In this document: positions 24,903 through 33,390 of the stretch, piece by piece | How the letters are laid out: each line of letters begins with the position of its first letter | Position numbering within the stretch: position 1 is the stretch's first letter | Assembly (NCBI RefSeq): GCF_900143515.1 | Contig: NZ_FSQT01000001.1 | Span: 1,612,001-1,676,000, forward strand | From: Micromonospora cremea | Lineage (GTDB): Bacteria > Actinomycetota > Actinomycetes > Mycobacteriales > Micromonosporaceae | DNA length: 64,000 nt | Reading direction: 5' to 3' | Translations under genes and position numbers: made by a program | The notes under the pieces: model-generated | Told to the model about the DNA's origin: nothing | Database searches by the model: none | Seen by the model: only the letters and a program-made list of their open reading frames with translations

Positions 24903-26537
24903 GTGACGACACTGGACCGGGACGAGACGCGCACCCCGACGGTGCCGCCCCGGCCGGTCGTCGTCGGCCGCCCGCTGCCGCTGCGGGTCGCCGTGCCGAT
25001 GGCCGTGGCCGCCGGGCTGGCGCTGCTGGTCGCGTTCCCGCCGTACGGAGTGTGGCCACTCGCGCCCGTCGGGGTGGCGTTGCTGGCCGCCGCGGCGCAC
25101 CGGCGGCGGTTGCGCGCCGGCGCCGGCCTGGGCTTCCTCACCGGGGTGGCGCTCTTCGCGCCGCTGCTGGCCTGGACGAACCTGCACACCGGCTACCTGC
25201 CGTGGGTGCTGCTGTCGCTGTTGCAGGCCGGCTACCTGGCGCTGCTCGGCGCCGCCACCGCCTGGGTGTCGCCGCTGACCGACCGGAGCCGGTGGGCGTG
25301 GCCGGCGCTGACCGGGCTGCTCTGGGTGGGGCAGGAGGCGCTGCGCGACCGGACCCCGTTCGGGGGGTTCCCGTGGGGGCGCCTGGCGTTCAGCCAGGAC
25401 TCCTCGCCGCTGCTGCGCCTGGCCGCGCTGGGCGGCGCGCCGCTGGTCACCTTCGCGGTGGCCCTCATCGGTGGGCTGCTGGTCACCGCCGCCTGGCGGG
25501 GCTTCACCGCCGTCCGGCAGACACCGCCGGGCGGCGAGACCGTACGGCGCTGGCTGCCGGTGGCCGTACCGGCCGCCGCCGCCGTGGCACTGGGCGCGGT
25601 GGGACTGCTGGTGCCGGTCGCGTCCGCCGGGTCGGGCGCCCCGGTGACGGTGGCGATCGTGCAGGGCAACGTGCCGCGCCTGGGGCTGGACTTCAACGCC
25701 CAGCGGCAGGCGGTGCTGAACAACCACGTCGACGCGACCCTGGAACTGGCCGCGCGGGTCGCCGCCGGCACACAGCGCCAACCCGACCTGGTGGTGTGGC
25801 CGGAGAACTCCAGCGACATCGACCCGCTGCGCAACCCCACCGCCGGGGCCCGCATCGCCCAGGCCGCCGACACGGTCCGCGCGCCCATCCTGGTCGGCGC
25901 GGTGCTGCTCGGCCCCGGCCCCGGCGAGGTCCGCAACGCGGGCATCCTGTGGCGGCCCGACACCGGCGCGGACCTGAGCCAGCTGTACACCAAGCGGCAC
26001 CCGGTGCCGTTCGCCGAGTACGTGCCGCTGCGCGACGTCGCCCGGATGGTCAGCAAGCAGGTCGACCTGATCCGCAACGACTTCGTTCCCGGCAGCACCC
26101 CGGGCGTGGTACGCGCCGGCCCGGCGGTGCTCGGCGACGTGATCTGCTTCGAGGTCGCCTACGACGAGGTGGTCCGCGACACCGTCACCGGCGGCGCGCA
26201 GCTGCTGGTGGTGCAGACCAACAACGCCACCTTCGACGTGGCCGAGGCCCGCCAGCAGCTGGCCATGGTGCGCCTGCGGGCGGTGGAGCACGGCCGTGCG
26301 GCGTTGATGGCCTCCACGGTCGGGGTGTCCGGGTTCGTCGCCCCCGACGGACGGGTAAGCGACGCCACCGGGTTCAACACCCGGGAGGTCGTGGTGCGGG
26401 AGATGCGGCTCGACGACGGGCGCACCCTCGCCACCCGGCTCGGCTGGTGGCCGGAGCTGGCACTCGCCGGGTTGGCCGCGGCCGCCCTGGTCGGCGCGGC
26501 GGTGCTGCGCCGGCGGCAGCGGGTCCTGCCCGGATAG
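24903..26537 (+). CDS. lnt: apolipoprotein N-acyltransferase
   Basis: A 544-residue membrane enzyme: about six N-terminal helices (residues 25-230), a periplasm-facing carbon-nitrogen hydrolase domain, and a final helix (residues 515-535). The Glu-Lys-Cys triad is visible in LVVWPENSSDID, QLYTKRHPVPFAEYVPL and LGDVICFEVAY. It adds the third acyl chain to the N-terminal cysteine of lipoproteins. GTG 24903. It precedes the polyprenol-phosphomannose synthase gene, the same pair that in Mycobacterium is fused as Ppm1, here as separate proteins 34 bp apart. Confidence 0.93.
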   Translation: MTTLDRDETRTPTVPPRPVVVGRPLPLRVAVPMAVAAGLALLVAFPPYGVWPLAPVGVALLAAAAHRRRLRAGAGLGFLTGVALFAPLLAWTNLHTGYLPWVLLSLLQAGYLALLGAATAWVSPLTDRSRWAWPALTGLLWVGQEALRDRTPFGGFPWGRLAFSQDSSPLLRLAALGGAPLVTFAVALIGGLLVTAAWRGFTAVRQTPPGGETVRRWLPVAVPAAAAVALGAVGLLVPVASAGSGAPVTVAIVQGNVPRLGLDFNAQRQAVLNNHVDATLELAARVAAGTQRQPDLVVWPENSSDIDPLRNPTAGARIAQAADTVRAPILVGAVLLGPGPGEVRNAGILWRPDTGADLSQLYTKRHPVPFAEYVPLRDVARMVSKQVDLIRNDFVPGSTPGVVRAGPAVLGDVICFEVAYDEVVRDTVTGGAQLLVVQTNNATFDVAEARQQLAMVRLRAVEHGRAALMASTVGVSGFVAPDGRVSDATGFNTREVVVREMRLDDGRTLATRLGWWPELALAGLAAAALVGAAVLRRRQRVLPG

Positions 26538-26571
26538 CAGCAGCCGGTACGCCGGCGGGAGCGGAGGAACC

Positions 26572-27381
26572 GTGATCCAGGCGACCGATACCGTCCGACG
26601 TCCCGACGAGGTGCCCGGCGTGGGCCGGGTGCTGGTGGTGATCCCCACCTACAACGAGGCCGAGAACATCGCCGCGATCGTGGCCCGGGTCCGCCGGGCC
26701 GCCCCGGCGGTGCAGATCCTGATCGCCGACGACAACAGCCCCGACGGCACCGGCGCCATCGCCGAGGCCCTCGCGGACGCCGACGCGCACGTGCAGGTCA
26801 TGCACCGGGAGGGCAAGCAGGGCCTCGGGGCGGCGTACCTGGCCGGGTTCGACTGGGCGCGCGAGCGCGGCTACCAGGCCGTGGTGGAGATGGACGCCGA
26901 CGGCTCACACGCCCCGGAGGACCTGCCGGCGCTGCTGCGGGCCGCCCGCGACGCGGACGTGGTGATCGGGTCGCGGTGGACCAGCGGCGCGCGGGTGGTG
27001 AACTGGCCGCTGCGGCGGTTGCTGCTGTCGCGCTTCGGCAACCTGTACGCGCGGCTCGCGCTGGGCATGCCGCTCTCGGACGCCACCGGCGGCTACCGGG
27101 TGTACCGGCTCAGCGCGTTGGACGCCATCGACCTGGCGTCGGTGTGCTCACAGGGCTACTCGTTCCAGGTGGAGCTGTCCCGGCTCGCGCACCAGGCCGG
27201 GGTGCGGATCGTGGAGGTGCCGATCACCTTCGCCGAACGGGAGCGCGGGGACAGCAAGATGAGCCCGCGGATCGTGGCCGAGGCGCTGTGGCGGATCACC
27301 ACCTGGGGGGTGCAGGACCGCCGGCAGGCGGTGCGCCGGGGCCTGCACGGCACCCCGACCGGTCAGGTGCGGTGGCCGTGA
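26572..27381 (+). CDS. ppm1: polyprenol monophosphomannose synthase
   Basis: A 269-residue family 2 glycosyltransferase with VLVVIPTYNEAENIAAIV, the nucleotide-binding IADDNSPDGTG, VVEMDADGSHAPEDL (DxD) and DATGGYRVYRL, as in dolichol-phosphate mannose synthases of Dpm1 type without membrane helices. It transfers mannose from GDP-mannose to polyprenyl phosphate, supplying lipomannan/lipoarabinomannan or protein O-mannosylation. GTG 26572 with GGAGG upstream. The GT39 gene at the right end of the window could be a user of its product. Confidence 0.93.
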   Translation: MIQATDTVRRPDEVPGVGRVLVVIPTYNEAENIAAIVARVRRAAPAVQILIADDNSPDGTGAIAEALADADAHVQVMHREGKQGLGAAYLAGFDWARERGYQAVVEMDADGSHAPEDLPALLRAARDADVVIGSRWTSGARVVNWPLRRLLLSRFGNLYARLALGMPLSDATGGYRVYRLSALDAIDLASVCSQGYSFQVELSRLAHQAGVRIVEVPITFAERERGDSKMSPRIVAEALWRITTWGVQDRRQAVRRGLHGTPTGQVRWP

Positions 27382-27446
27382 GCGCGGCCGTGTCATGCTG
27401 GATGGGCGGGACACGTTCCTGTGTCGCGGGATGGCGATGAGGTGAG

Positions 27447-27971
27447 ATGCGCCGAGGACTGAGGTTCGTACCGTTGGCCCTGCTGCTGGCGGTGGTGCTG
27501 GAGCTTGCGGTGTTCGTCCTGGTGGGGCGGGCGCTCGGATTCGGTGCGGCGGTGCTGCTGGTGTTCGCGGCGTCGCTGCTCGGGCTGGTGCTGCTGCGCC
27601 GGGAGGGGATGCGCGCCTGGCGTGGTTTCCGCTCCGCCGCGGAGGCCGGGCAGCCACCGGGGCGGCAGGTGACCGACGGCCTCGTCGGGTTGGCCGGCGC
27701 GCTGCTGCTGGCGGTGCCCGGCCTGGTCAGCGGGCTGGTGGGGTTGTTGCTCATGGTGCCGCCGCTGCGGCGCCTGGCCCGCTCCGGGGTGCAACGCACC
27801 ACCGAGCGGCGGGTGTCGTCGATGGTCGCCGGTGACCTGTTCGGGCCGCGTACGGTGCGGGTGCGTCAGGGTGCGCCGCAACCGACACCGCGTGCCGAGC
27901 CGGAGCAGCCGGTGGTGGTCGACGGCGGCCGGGCCATCGAGGGCGAGATCATCGAGCCGCGCCGCAACTGA
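27447..27971 (+). CDS. fxsA: FxsA family membrane protein
   Basis: A 174-residue protein with three or four hydrophobic helices in residues 6-110, REGMRAWRGFRSAAEAGQPP in the cytoplasmic loop and a hydrophilic tail. This fits FxsA (YtzA/UPF0716), known from E. coli as suppressor of F-plasmid exclusion of phage T7. Its role in actinobacteria is unknown. ATG 27447 with GAGGTGAG upstream. Same strand as lnt and ppm1, 65 bp after ppm1, then a strong terminator. Confidence 0.88.
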   Translation: MRRGLRFVPLALLLAVVLELAVFVLVGRALGFGAAVLLVFAASLLGLVLLRREGMRAWRGFRSAAEAGQPPGRQVTDGLVGLAGALLLAVPGLVSGLVGLLLMVPPLRRLARSGVQRTTERRVSSMVAGDLFGPRTVRVRQGAPQPTPRAEPEQPVVVDGGRAIEGEIIEPRRN

Positions 27972-27982
27972 GGGTGGACACG

Positions 27983-28016
27983 ACGACGCCCCCGGGAATT
28001 TTCCCGGGGGCGTCGT
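27983..28016. terminator. bidirectional terminator between fxsA and rbpA
   Basis: A perfect 16-bp inverted repeat (ACGACGCCCCCGGGAA and its complement) with a 2-base centre. It is placed exactly between two convergent genes, and the central TTTT/AAAA makes it effective both ways. Confidence 0.85.
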
Positions 28017-28032
28017 GTCGTGCGGTTGCGGC

Positions 28033-28374
28033 TCAGGCGCGGCCGCGGCGGGTCCGAACCTCCTGGAGCCTCTCGGCGAGGATGTCCTCGAGCTCGGCGA
28101 TCGAGCGCCGCTCCAGCAGCATGTCCCAGTGGGTACGCGGCGGCTTGGCCTTCTTCTGCTCCGGCTCGTTGCCGTCGACGAGTCGAGCGACGCTGCCGTC
28201 GAACTTGCATTCCCAGGTCGTCGGGACCTCGGCGTCGACGGCGAACGGCACCTCGAACTGGTGGCCCTTGGCGCAGAGGTACTCGCGGGTCTGGCGCGGC
28301 GCGAGCTCCGTGTTGCGGTCGGATTCATAGCTGACCGCGCCCAGGCGGCTTCCGCGCAGCATACGCTCGCCCAT
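28033..28374 (-). CDS. rbpA: RNA polymerase-binding protein RbpA
   Basis: A 113-residue actinobacterial transcription factor: MGERMLRGSRLGAVSYESDR, the zinc-ribbon-like core (REYLCAKGHQFEVPF, TTWECKFDG), a basic linker (KKAKPPRTHWDMLLERRS) and the C-terminal sigma-interaction helix ELEDILAERLQ. RbpA stabilises open complexes formed by the principal sigma factor. ATG 28374 has AGGGGAAG six bases upstream. A SigR-type promoter sequence lies 42-69 bp upstream, as described for Streptomyces rbpA. Confidence 0.96.
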   Translation of the reverse strand: MGERMLRGSRLGAVSYESDRNTELAPRQTREYLCAKGHQFEVPFAVDAEVPTTWECKFDGSVARLVDGNEPEQKKAKPPRTHWDMLLERRSIAELEDILAERLQEVRTRRGRA

Positions 28375-28415
28375 GATCGACTTCCCCTCGTTCGTGGTGC
28401 TGGTCTTCTGGGTGT

Positions 28416-28443
28416 AACGGTGCGGTCCCGTCGAGCCATTCCC
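28416..28443 (-). promoter_or_regulatory. SigR-like promoter of rbpA
   Basis: On the minus strand GGGAAT (28443-28438) and GTT (28418-28416) are separated by 19 bp, against the SigR consensus GGGAAT-N18/19-GTT. In Streptomyces coelicolor rbpA is a known SigR target, so the match is unlikely to be chance. Confidence 0.65.
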
Positions 28444-28596
28444 GCCCGAGGGCGTGAGGCGTCCACGGGTGGGCCGGGACCAAGGGTAGCCGGCCGGGAC
28501 GGTCACCCGGCCAGGTGATCCCCGGCCGGGTCGGAACGGTGGAGTGTTTCGGCCGCCACCGGGGATGTTAACCGCCCGAGTGCAGCGGAGGTTGCG

Positions 28597-30078
28597 ATGG
28601 CCCATGACGTCCCGGTCGAGCGTCGAGCCCCCACCGGGCGGACGTTCTTCGGTCATCCCCGGGCACTGGCCACCCTCTTCCTCACCGAGATGTGGGAGCG
28701 GTTCAGCTTCTACGGCATGCGGGCGATCCTCGTGCTGTACCTCACCGCCGAGGCCGCCGACGACGGGCTGGGCCTGAGCGACTCCAGCGCCAACGCGGTC
28801 TACGGCACGTACAACGCGATGGTGTACCTGATGGCGCTGCCCGGCGGCTGGGTCGCCGACCGGCTGATCGGGGCCCGGCGCAGCGTGCTGTGGGGCGGGG
28901 TGGTGATCGCGGCCGGGCACTACGTGATGGCGGTGCCCACGCGGTGGAGCGTCTTCGCCGGGATGACCCTCATCGTCCTGGGCACCGGCCTGCTGAAACC
29001 CAACATCTCCACCATGGTCGGCGCCCTGTACGACCGGGACTCGCCGCGCCGCGACGCCGGCTTCTCGATCTTCTACATGGGAATCAACCTGGGTGCGTTC
29101 ATCGCCCCGCTGATCACCGGCTTCCTCGGCGAGAAGATCAACTGGCATCTGGGGTTCGCCGTCGCCGCGGTCGGGATGACCTTCGGCGTGATCCAGTACG
29201 CGCTGGGCCGGCGCAACCTGGGCGACGCCGGGGACCGCCCGGCCGATCCGCTGCTCGGCGCCGACCGCCGCCGGGCGCTCACCCGCGCCGGGGTGGTGGT
29301 CGCGGTGCTCGTCGTGCTCGTCGCCGCCCTGGCGCTGGTCGGGCTGTTCACCGTCAACACGGTGGTCAACGCGCTCACCGCCGTCACCGTGCTGGTGACC
29401 ATCGGCTACTTCGCCCGGATCATGACCGACCGGGAGCTCAGCGCGACCGAACGCAGCCGGATGAAGGCGTACCTGTGGCTGTTCGTGTTCGCCGCCGCGT
29501 TCTGGCTGATCTACGACCAGGCCGGGTCGGTGCTGAACATCTTCGCCGCCGAGCGCACCGACCGGGACGTGGCCGGCTTCACCTTCCCGGCGTCCTGGCT
29601 CCAGTCGGTCAACCCCATCCTGGTCATCATCGGGGCGCCGCTGTTCGCGCTGCTCTGGCTGCGGGTGGGCAACCGGGTGTCCACGCCGGTGAAGTTCGCC
29701 GTCGGCCTGGTGCTCAACGGCCTGTCGTTCGTGCTGATGGCCGCCGCCGCGCAGGCCGCCGTCGGCGGTGACCTGGTGTCCCCGTGGTGGCTGGTGGCGG
29801 TCTTCGCCATCCAGGTCGCCGGTGAGCTGTCGCTGAGCCCGGTCGGCCTGTCCGCCACCACCAAGCTGGCGCCGGTGAAGTACGCCAGCCAGATGCTGGG
29901 GCTGTGGTTCCTCGCCACCGCCGTCGGCGACGCGATCGGCGGGCAGGTGGCGCGGCTCGCCGACGCCTGGTCCGAGTCGACCTACTTCCTCACCTTCGGC
30001 CTGGCGTCGGTGGCGTTCGGGCTGGGCGCGGTGATGTTCGCCCGGCACATCCGGGCGCTGATGGCCGGCATCCACTGA
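28597..30078 (+). CDS. POT/PTR family proton-dependent oligopeptide transporter
   Basis: A 493-residue protein with about 14 membrane helices. The POT signature is at the start: FLTEMWERFSFYGMRAILVL carries the ExxERFxYYG proton-coupling motif. GWVADRLIGARR and FSIFYMGINLGAFIAPLITG (the PTR2 FYxxINxG motif) follow. It imports di- and tripeptides with protons. ATG 28597 with GGAGG upstream. Monocistronic and divergent from rbpA. Confidence 0.94.
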   Translation: MAHDVPVERRAPTGRTFFGHPRALATLFLTEMWERFSFYGMRAILVLYLTAEAADDGLGLSDSSANAVYGTYNAMVYLMALPGGWVADRLIGARRSVLWGGVVIAAGHYVMAVPTRWSVFAGMTLIVLGTGLLKPNISTMVGALYDRDSPRRDAGFSIFYMGINLGAFIAPLITGFLGEKINWHLGFAVAAVGMTFGVIQYALGRRNLGDAGDRPADPLLGADRRRALTRAGVVVAVLVVLVAALALVGLFTVNTVVNALTAVTVLVTIGYFARIMTDRELSATERSRMKAYLWLFVFAAAFWLIYDQAGSVLNIFAAERTDRDVAGFTFPASWLQSVNPILVIIGAPLFALLWLRVGNRVSTPVKFAVGLVLNGLSFVLMAAAAQAAVGGDLVSPWWLVAVFAIQVAGELSLSPVGLSATTKLAPVKYASQMLGLWFLATAVGDAIGGQVARLADAWSESTYFLTFGLASVAFGLGAVMFARHIRALMAGIH

Positions 30079-30086
30079 CCGCCGGG

Positions 30087-31244
30087 TCAGCGGGTGGCGT
30101 CGTCGGGAGTGGCGGCGCCGAGCCGGGCCAGCGCCAGGGCCAGGTCGCTGACCTGGTCGCCGAGCTGCGCCACCCGCCGCTGGGCCAGGTCACGGTCGGT
30201 CTCGGCGGCCTCCAGCCGTACCGTCAGGGCGGTGAGCCGGCCCTCGGCGGTGGCCGCGGCCTGCCGGGCGGCGGCCAGCTCGGCGGTGAGGGTGTCGCGT
30301 TGCGCGGCCGTGGCGGTCAGCTCCGCGCGGAGCTGCGCGGCCAGCTCGGCGGCCTCCTGCCGGGCGTCGTCGGCCTCCCTCGCGGCGACCTGCGCGCGGT
30401 CGCGGGCCCGGTCGGCCTGCTCCCGGGCCCGGGCCGCGTCGGCGGCCTCCGTGCGGGTCCGGGCGGCGTCGGCGCGGGCCTGGTCGATCTGGCGCCGCAC
30501 GTCCTGCACCTCGGCCTGCCATCGCCCGGCCCGCTCGGTCGCCTCGGCGGCCGCCCGGGTGGCCCGTTCGGCGTCGGCGCGCACCGCGTCGCGCTCGACG
30601 GTCAGGTCGGCCACCCGCTGGCGTTCGGTGTCGCGGTCGGCGCGCAGGTCGCGCAGCTCGTGGCGCGCCTGGTCGCGGTCCCGCTCGGCCTGGGCCCGCA
30701 GGGCCTCGGCGGCGCTGGCGTCGTGCCGGGCCTGGTCGCGGGCGGCCTCGGCGCGCTGCGCGCGCTCGTCGGCCGCTTCGGCCTGCTGCCCGGCCCGCTC
30801 GGCGCGCTGTCGGGCCTGCTCGGCGGCGGCCGTCGCCTCGCGGGCCTGCTCGCGGGCGCGGGCCGCGTCGGCCGCCGCGTCCTCGGCGTCACCGCGGGCC
30901 TCGTCGCGTTCGGTCTGCGCCGCCGCGATCTCGGTGGCGGCCTCGGCGCGGGCCTGGGCGAGCTGCCGCTGCACACCCACCGGGGACAGTTCGGCGTGCA
31001 GCGCCTCGGTCAACGTCTCGACGATCTGGTCGAGCCGGTCCACCGCCTCCCACGTGCGCGCTACCTGACCGGGCAGGCCCGGGGCGTTGCGGTGGCGCAT
31101 CCGGCTGTTGCGCGAGGCGCGCTGACAGGCGCCGTCGTTGTCCCGGCAGTAGCGGAACGGCCGACCCGCGCCGACACGCTGCGGCACCGGCCGTCCACAG
31201 TGGGCACATGGGCGGGTTTCGGCGGGGGTGGGCTGGGCGTCCAT
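30087..31244 (-). CDS. zinc-finger plus long coiled-coil protein
   Basis: A 385-residue protein. Residues 13-45 hold a possible zinc site (CAHCGRPVPQRVGAGRPFRY, then CRDNDGAC). From about residue 65 to 370 it is continuous heptad-rich Ala/Arg/Glu/Gln coiled coil (QAREATAAAEQARQRAERAG and similar) without membrane segments. It resembles KfrA-like or other coiled-coil DNA-associated proteins in general form only; I do not recognise a family with known function. It follows the POT gene convergently with 8 bp between stops. The repetitive codons explain the long open frames on the opposite strand. Confidence 0.75.
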   Translation of the reverse strand: MDAQPTPAETRPCAHCGRPVPQRVGAGRPFRYCRDNDGACQRASRNSRMRHRNAPGLPGQVARTWEAVDRLDQIVETLTEALHAELSPVGVQRQLAQARAEAATEIAAAQTERDEARGDAEDAAADAARAREQAREATAAAEQARQRAERAGQQAEAADERAQRAEAARDQARHDASAAEALRAQAERDRDQARHELRDLRADRDTERQRVADLTVERDAVRADAERATRAAAEATERAGRWQAEVQDVRRQIDQARADAARTRTEAADAARAREQADRARDRAQVAAREADDARQEAAELAAQLRAELTATAAQRDTLTAELAAARQAAATAEGRLTALTVRLEAAETDRDLAQRRVAQLGDQVSDLALALARLGAATPDDATR

Positions 31245-31278
31245 CGAGGGCGAAGTCTAGTGCCGGGCGGTCGGTGGG

Positions 31279-32628
31279 TCAGCTCGCGGCCCGGGCGGTC
31301 GCGTCCAGGGTGTAGCGGCGTTGCAGCAGCAGCGCGGCGAGCATCGCCACGGCGGGCAGCAGCCCGAACCCGTAGCGGACCGCCGCGAGCGCCGCGTCCG
31401 GCTGCACCGGCGACTCACCGGCCGTCGAGGCCACGAACCCGCCCACGGCCAGACACAGGGCGTACGCGTACGGGCCGAGGGCCGCGCCGGTGGCCTCGGT
31501 GGCCGTCCACACGCCGGTGTAGGTGCCGGCGCCGGCCGCGCCGGCCGCACCGATCACGTCGGGCAGCATCGAGAACGGCAGCAGCTGCATGCCGGCGAAC
31601 GCCACCCCGAGCACCGCCACCGCGCCGATCAGTACCGGCAGGCCGGCCGGTCGGCCCACCGCCAGCACCAGCGAGCCGGCCGCGAACGCGCCCTGCGCGC
31701 CGAGCAGCGCCCGCTGCTTGCCGACGCGTCGGGCCAGCAGCAGCCAGAGCGGGGTGACCAGCAGCGCCGGCGCGACGAAGGCGGCCACCAGCACCGTGGT
31801 CAGAGCGGGCGCGCGCAGCTCGTACTCGGCGTAGTAGGGCACCCCGGCCAGCACCAGGTGCGTGGTGGTGGACATGGCCAGGTAGGCGGCGACCAGCCAG
31901 CGGAACTGCCGGTCGCGCAGCGCGGTGCGCAACGCCCGCCACCCGCCGTGCGCCGCGGGAGCGGCCGCCGCCGCGGAGCCGCGCAGCCGGGCGATGCCGG
32001 CGACGCCGACCAGCATGGCGGCCAGCATCCCCACGGCCAGGACCACGCCCATCCGCTGGTAGCCGGCGCGGGTCGCGGCGTTGCCGCCGGTGAGCAGCGG
32101 GGCCAGCAGCCCGGAGACGAGGATGCCCAGGGTCAGCACGACCATCCGGAACGCCATCAGCCGGGTGCGTTCGTGGTAGCCGATCCGCAGGTCGGCCGGG
32201 GTGGCCAGGTAGGGAACCTGGTAGGCGGCGAAGAGCAGGTTGCCGGCGACGAAGAACACCGCCACCCACGCGGCGGCCGGTGCGCCCGTCAGCCCGCCGG
32301 GCACCGCGAAGAGCGCGGCGAACGCGACCGGCAGGGCGCAGCCGAGCAGCAGCAACCGCCGCCGGTCGCCCCGTCGGGTCTGCTCGACGTCGGCGCGGTG
32401 CCCCACCCACGGGTGCAGCAGCACGTCGGCGACCTTCGGCAGCAGCAGCGCGAGGCCGGCCAGCCACGGCTCGACGGCCAGCACGTCGGTGAGGAAGTAG
32501 AGCAGCAGCAGGCCGGGCACGGTCACCCAGACACCCATGCCGAGCGAGCCGGCGGCGAAGCCGGCCAGCGGGCCGCGGGGCAGCGTCGCTTCGGTGGCGG
32601 CAGCGGGCCGCCGGTCGAGCCCGGTCAT
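31279..32628 (-). CDS. MFS transporter of the GPH sugar:cation (MFS_2) type
   Basis: A 449-residue protein with twelve hydrophobic helices, the KVADVLLHPWVGHRAD motif after helix 2 (cf. KxxDxxxDPxxGxxxD of GPH symporters) and RTRLMAFRMVVLTLG mid-protein. MFS_2 members carry melibiose-like sugars, but many actinobacterial ones are orphan and may transport lipids or drugs. ATG 32628, AGAGG upstream. Divergent from the TetR gene with a shared operator at 32646-32665. Confidence 0.85.
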   Translation of the reverse strand: MTGLDRRPAAATEATLPRGPLAGFAAGSLGMGVWVTVPGLLLLYFLTDVLAVEPWLAGLALLLPKVADVLLHPWVGHRADVEQTRRGDRRRLLLLGCALPVAFAALFAVPGGLTGAPAAAWVAVFFVAGNLLFAAYQVPYLATPADLRIGYHERTRLMAFRMVVLTLGILVSGLLAPLLTGGNAATRAGYQRMGVVLAVGMLAAMLVGVAGIARLRGSAAAAAPAAHGGWRALRTALRDRQFRWLVAAYLAMSTTTHLVLAGVPYYAEYELRAPALTTVLVAAFVAPALLVTPLWLLLARRVGKQRALLGAQGAFAAGSLVLAVGRPAGLPVLIGAVAVLGVAFAGMQLLPFSMLPDVIGAAGAAGAGTYTGVWTATEATGAALGPYAYALCLAVGGFVASTAGESPVQPDAALAAVRYGFGLLPAVAMLAALLLQRRYTLDATARAAS

Positions 32629-32645
32629 CGCCGCATCCTCTCCGC

Positions 32646-32665
32646 AATCCAACGGTTGCTGGATT
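32646..32665. promoter_or_regulatory. TetR operator, copy 1
   Basis: AATCCAACGGTTGCTGGATT is a near-perfect 20-bp palindrome (arms AATCCA/TGGATT) in the 48-bp gap between the MFS_2 and TetR starts. A closely related palindrome occurs at 33357-33377 upstream of the monooxygenase gene. Confidence 0.7.
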
Positions 32666-32676
32666 CTAGGGGCAGA

Positions 32677-33333
32677 ATGGCGGCCATGACCATGCCCCGA
32701 CGCCGTCCGGGTCGGCCCCGCCGCGACGAGAGCCGGCCGACCCGCGAGGTGGTGCTCACCGCGGCCACCGCGCTCTTCGCCGAGCGCGGCTTCGACGCCG
32801 TCGGGCTGCGGGAGGTCGCCGCCGCCGCCGGCGTCGACGTGGCCACGGTCGCCCACCACACGGGTACGAAGGCCGCGCTCTACGACGCCTGCTTCGCCCG
32901 GGTCTTCGCCGCCGAGCGGGAGGTCCTGACCGAGGCCGCCGTGCAGGCCCGCTCGGCTCTCGACGCGGGGCCGGACGCGGCGCGGCGCGCCCTGCACGAC
33001 CTGGTCGACGTGTTCGTGGACTTCCTGGAGGACCGCCCGGAGACCACCGCGCTGTGGCTGCGCCGCTGGCTGGAACCGCAGCGGCACGCCGAGCTCGACC
33101 AGCGCTACGCCGAGCCGCTGTACCGGCTGGTGACGGAGCTGCTCACGGCTGCCGCGGCGGCCGGCGCGCTGGTCGAACCGACCCCGCACATCACCGTGCG
33201 GAGCCTGGTCTGGGCCGCGCACGGGCACGTGGTGGCGCTGGCGGCGGGCGCGCCGGGCGCCCGGGAGCGGCGCGAGTTCCGGGTGTTCGTGCACCGCTTC
33301 CTGGACGGGCTGTACGGACCGCCGGCCCCTTGA
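32677..33333 (+). CDS. TetR family transcriptional regulator
   Basis: A 218-residue regulator. A basic N-terminus (PRRRPGRPRRDES) is followed by the TetR helix-turn-helix (AALFAERGFDAVGLREVAAA, then GVDVATVAHHTGTKAALYDA) and an all-helical ligand domain. It should repress the divergent MFS gene and, by operator similarity, the downstream monooxygenase/SDR pair. ATG 32677 is used (AGGGG upstream); in-frame ATGs at 32686 and 32692 are alternatives. Confidence 0.9.
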   Translation: MAAMTMPRRRPGRPRRDESRPTREVVLTAATALFAERGFDAVGLREVAAAAGVDVATVAHHTGTKAALYDACFARVFAAEREVLTEAAVQARSALDAGPDAARRALHDLVDVFVDFLEDRPETTALWLRRWLEPQRHAELDQRYAEPLYRLVTELLTAAAAAGALVEPTPHITVRSLVWAAHGHVVALAAGAPGARERREFRVFVHRFLDGLYGPPAP

Positions 33334-33356
33334 CGGGCCCACCCGCTCACGACGAT

Positions 33357-33377
33357 TATCCATCGGACGTTGGATTA
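33357..33377. promoter_or_regulatory. TetR operator, copy 2
   Basis: TATCCATCGGACGTTGGATTA is a palindrome with ATCCA/TGGAT arms. Its reverse complement begins TAATCCAACG, matching AATCCAACG of the site at 32646. It lies 14 bp before the monooxygenase ATG, so a bound repressor would block initiation. Confidence 0.7.
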
Positions 33378-33390
33378 AGTGGGGGCAGCG

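Noticed and set aside
24412..25189. Two overlapping minus-strand ORFs opposite the lnt start
   Set aside because: Arg/Pro/Ala-rich without conserved motifs; they cross a strong terminator hairpin and the 5' end of lnt.
29904..31757. 617-codon plus-strand frame over the coiled-coil gene
   Set aside because: Gly/Leu/Val low-complexity shadow of the repetitive coiled-coil codons on the minus strand.
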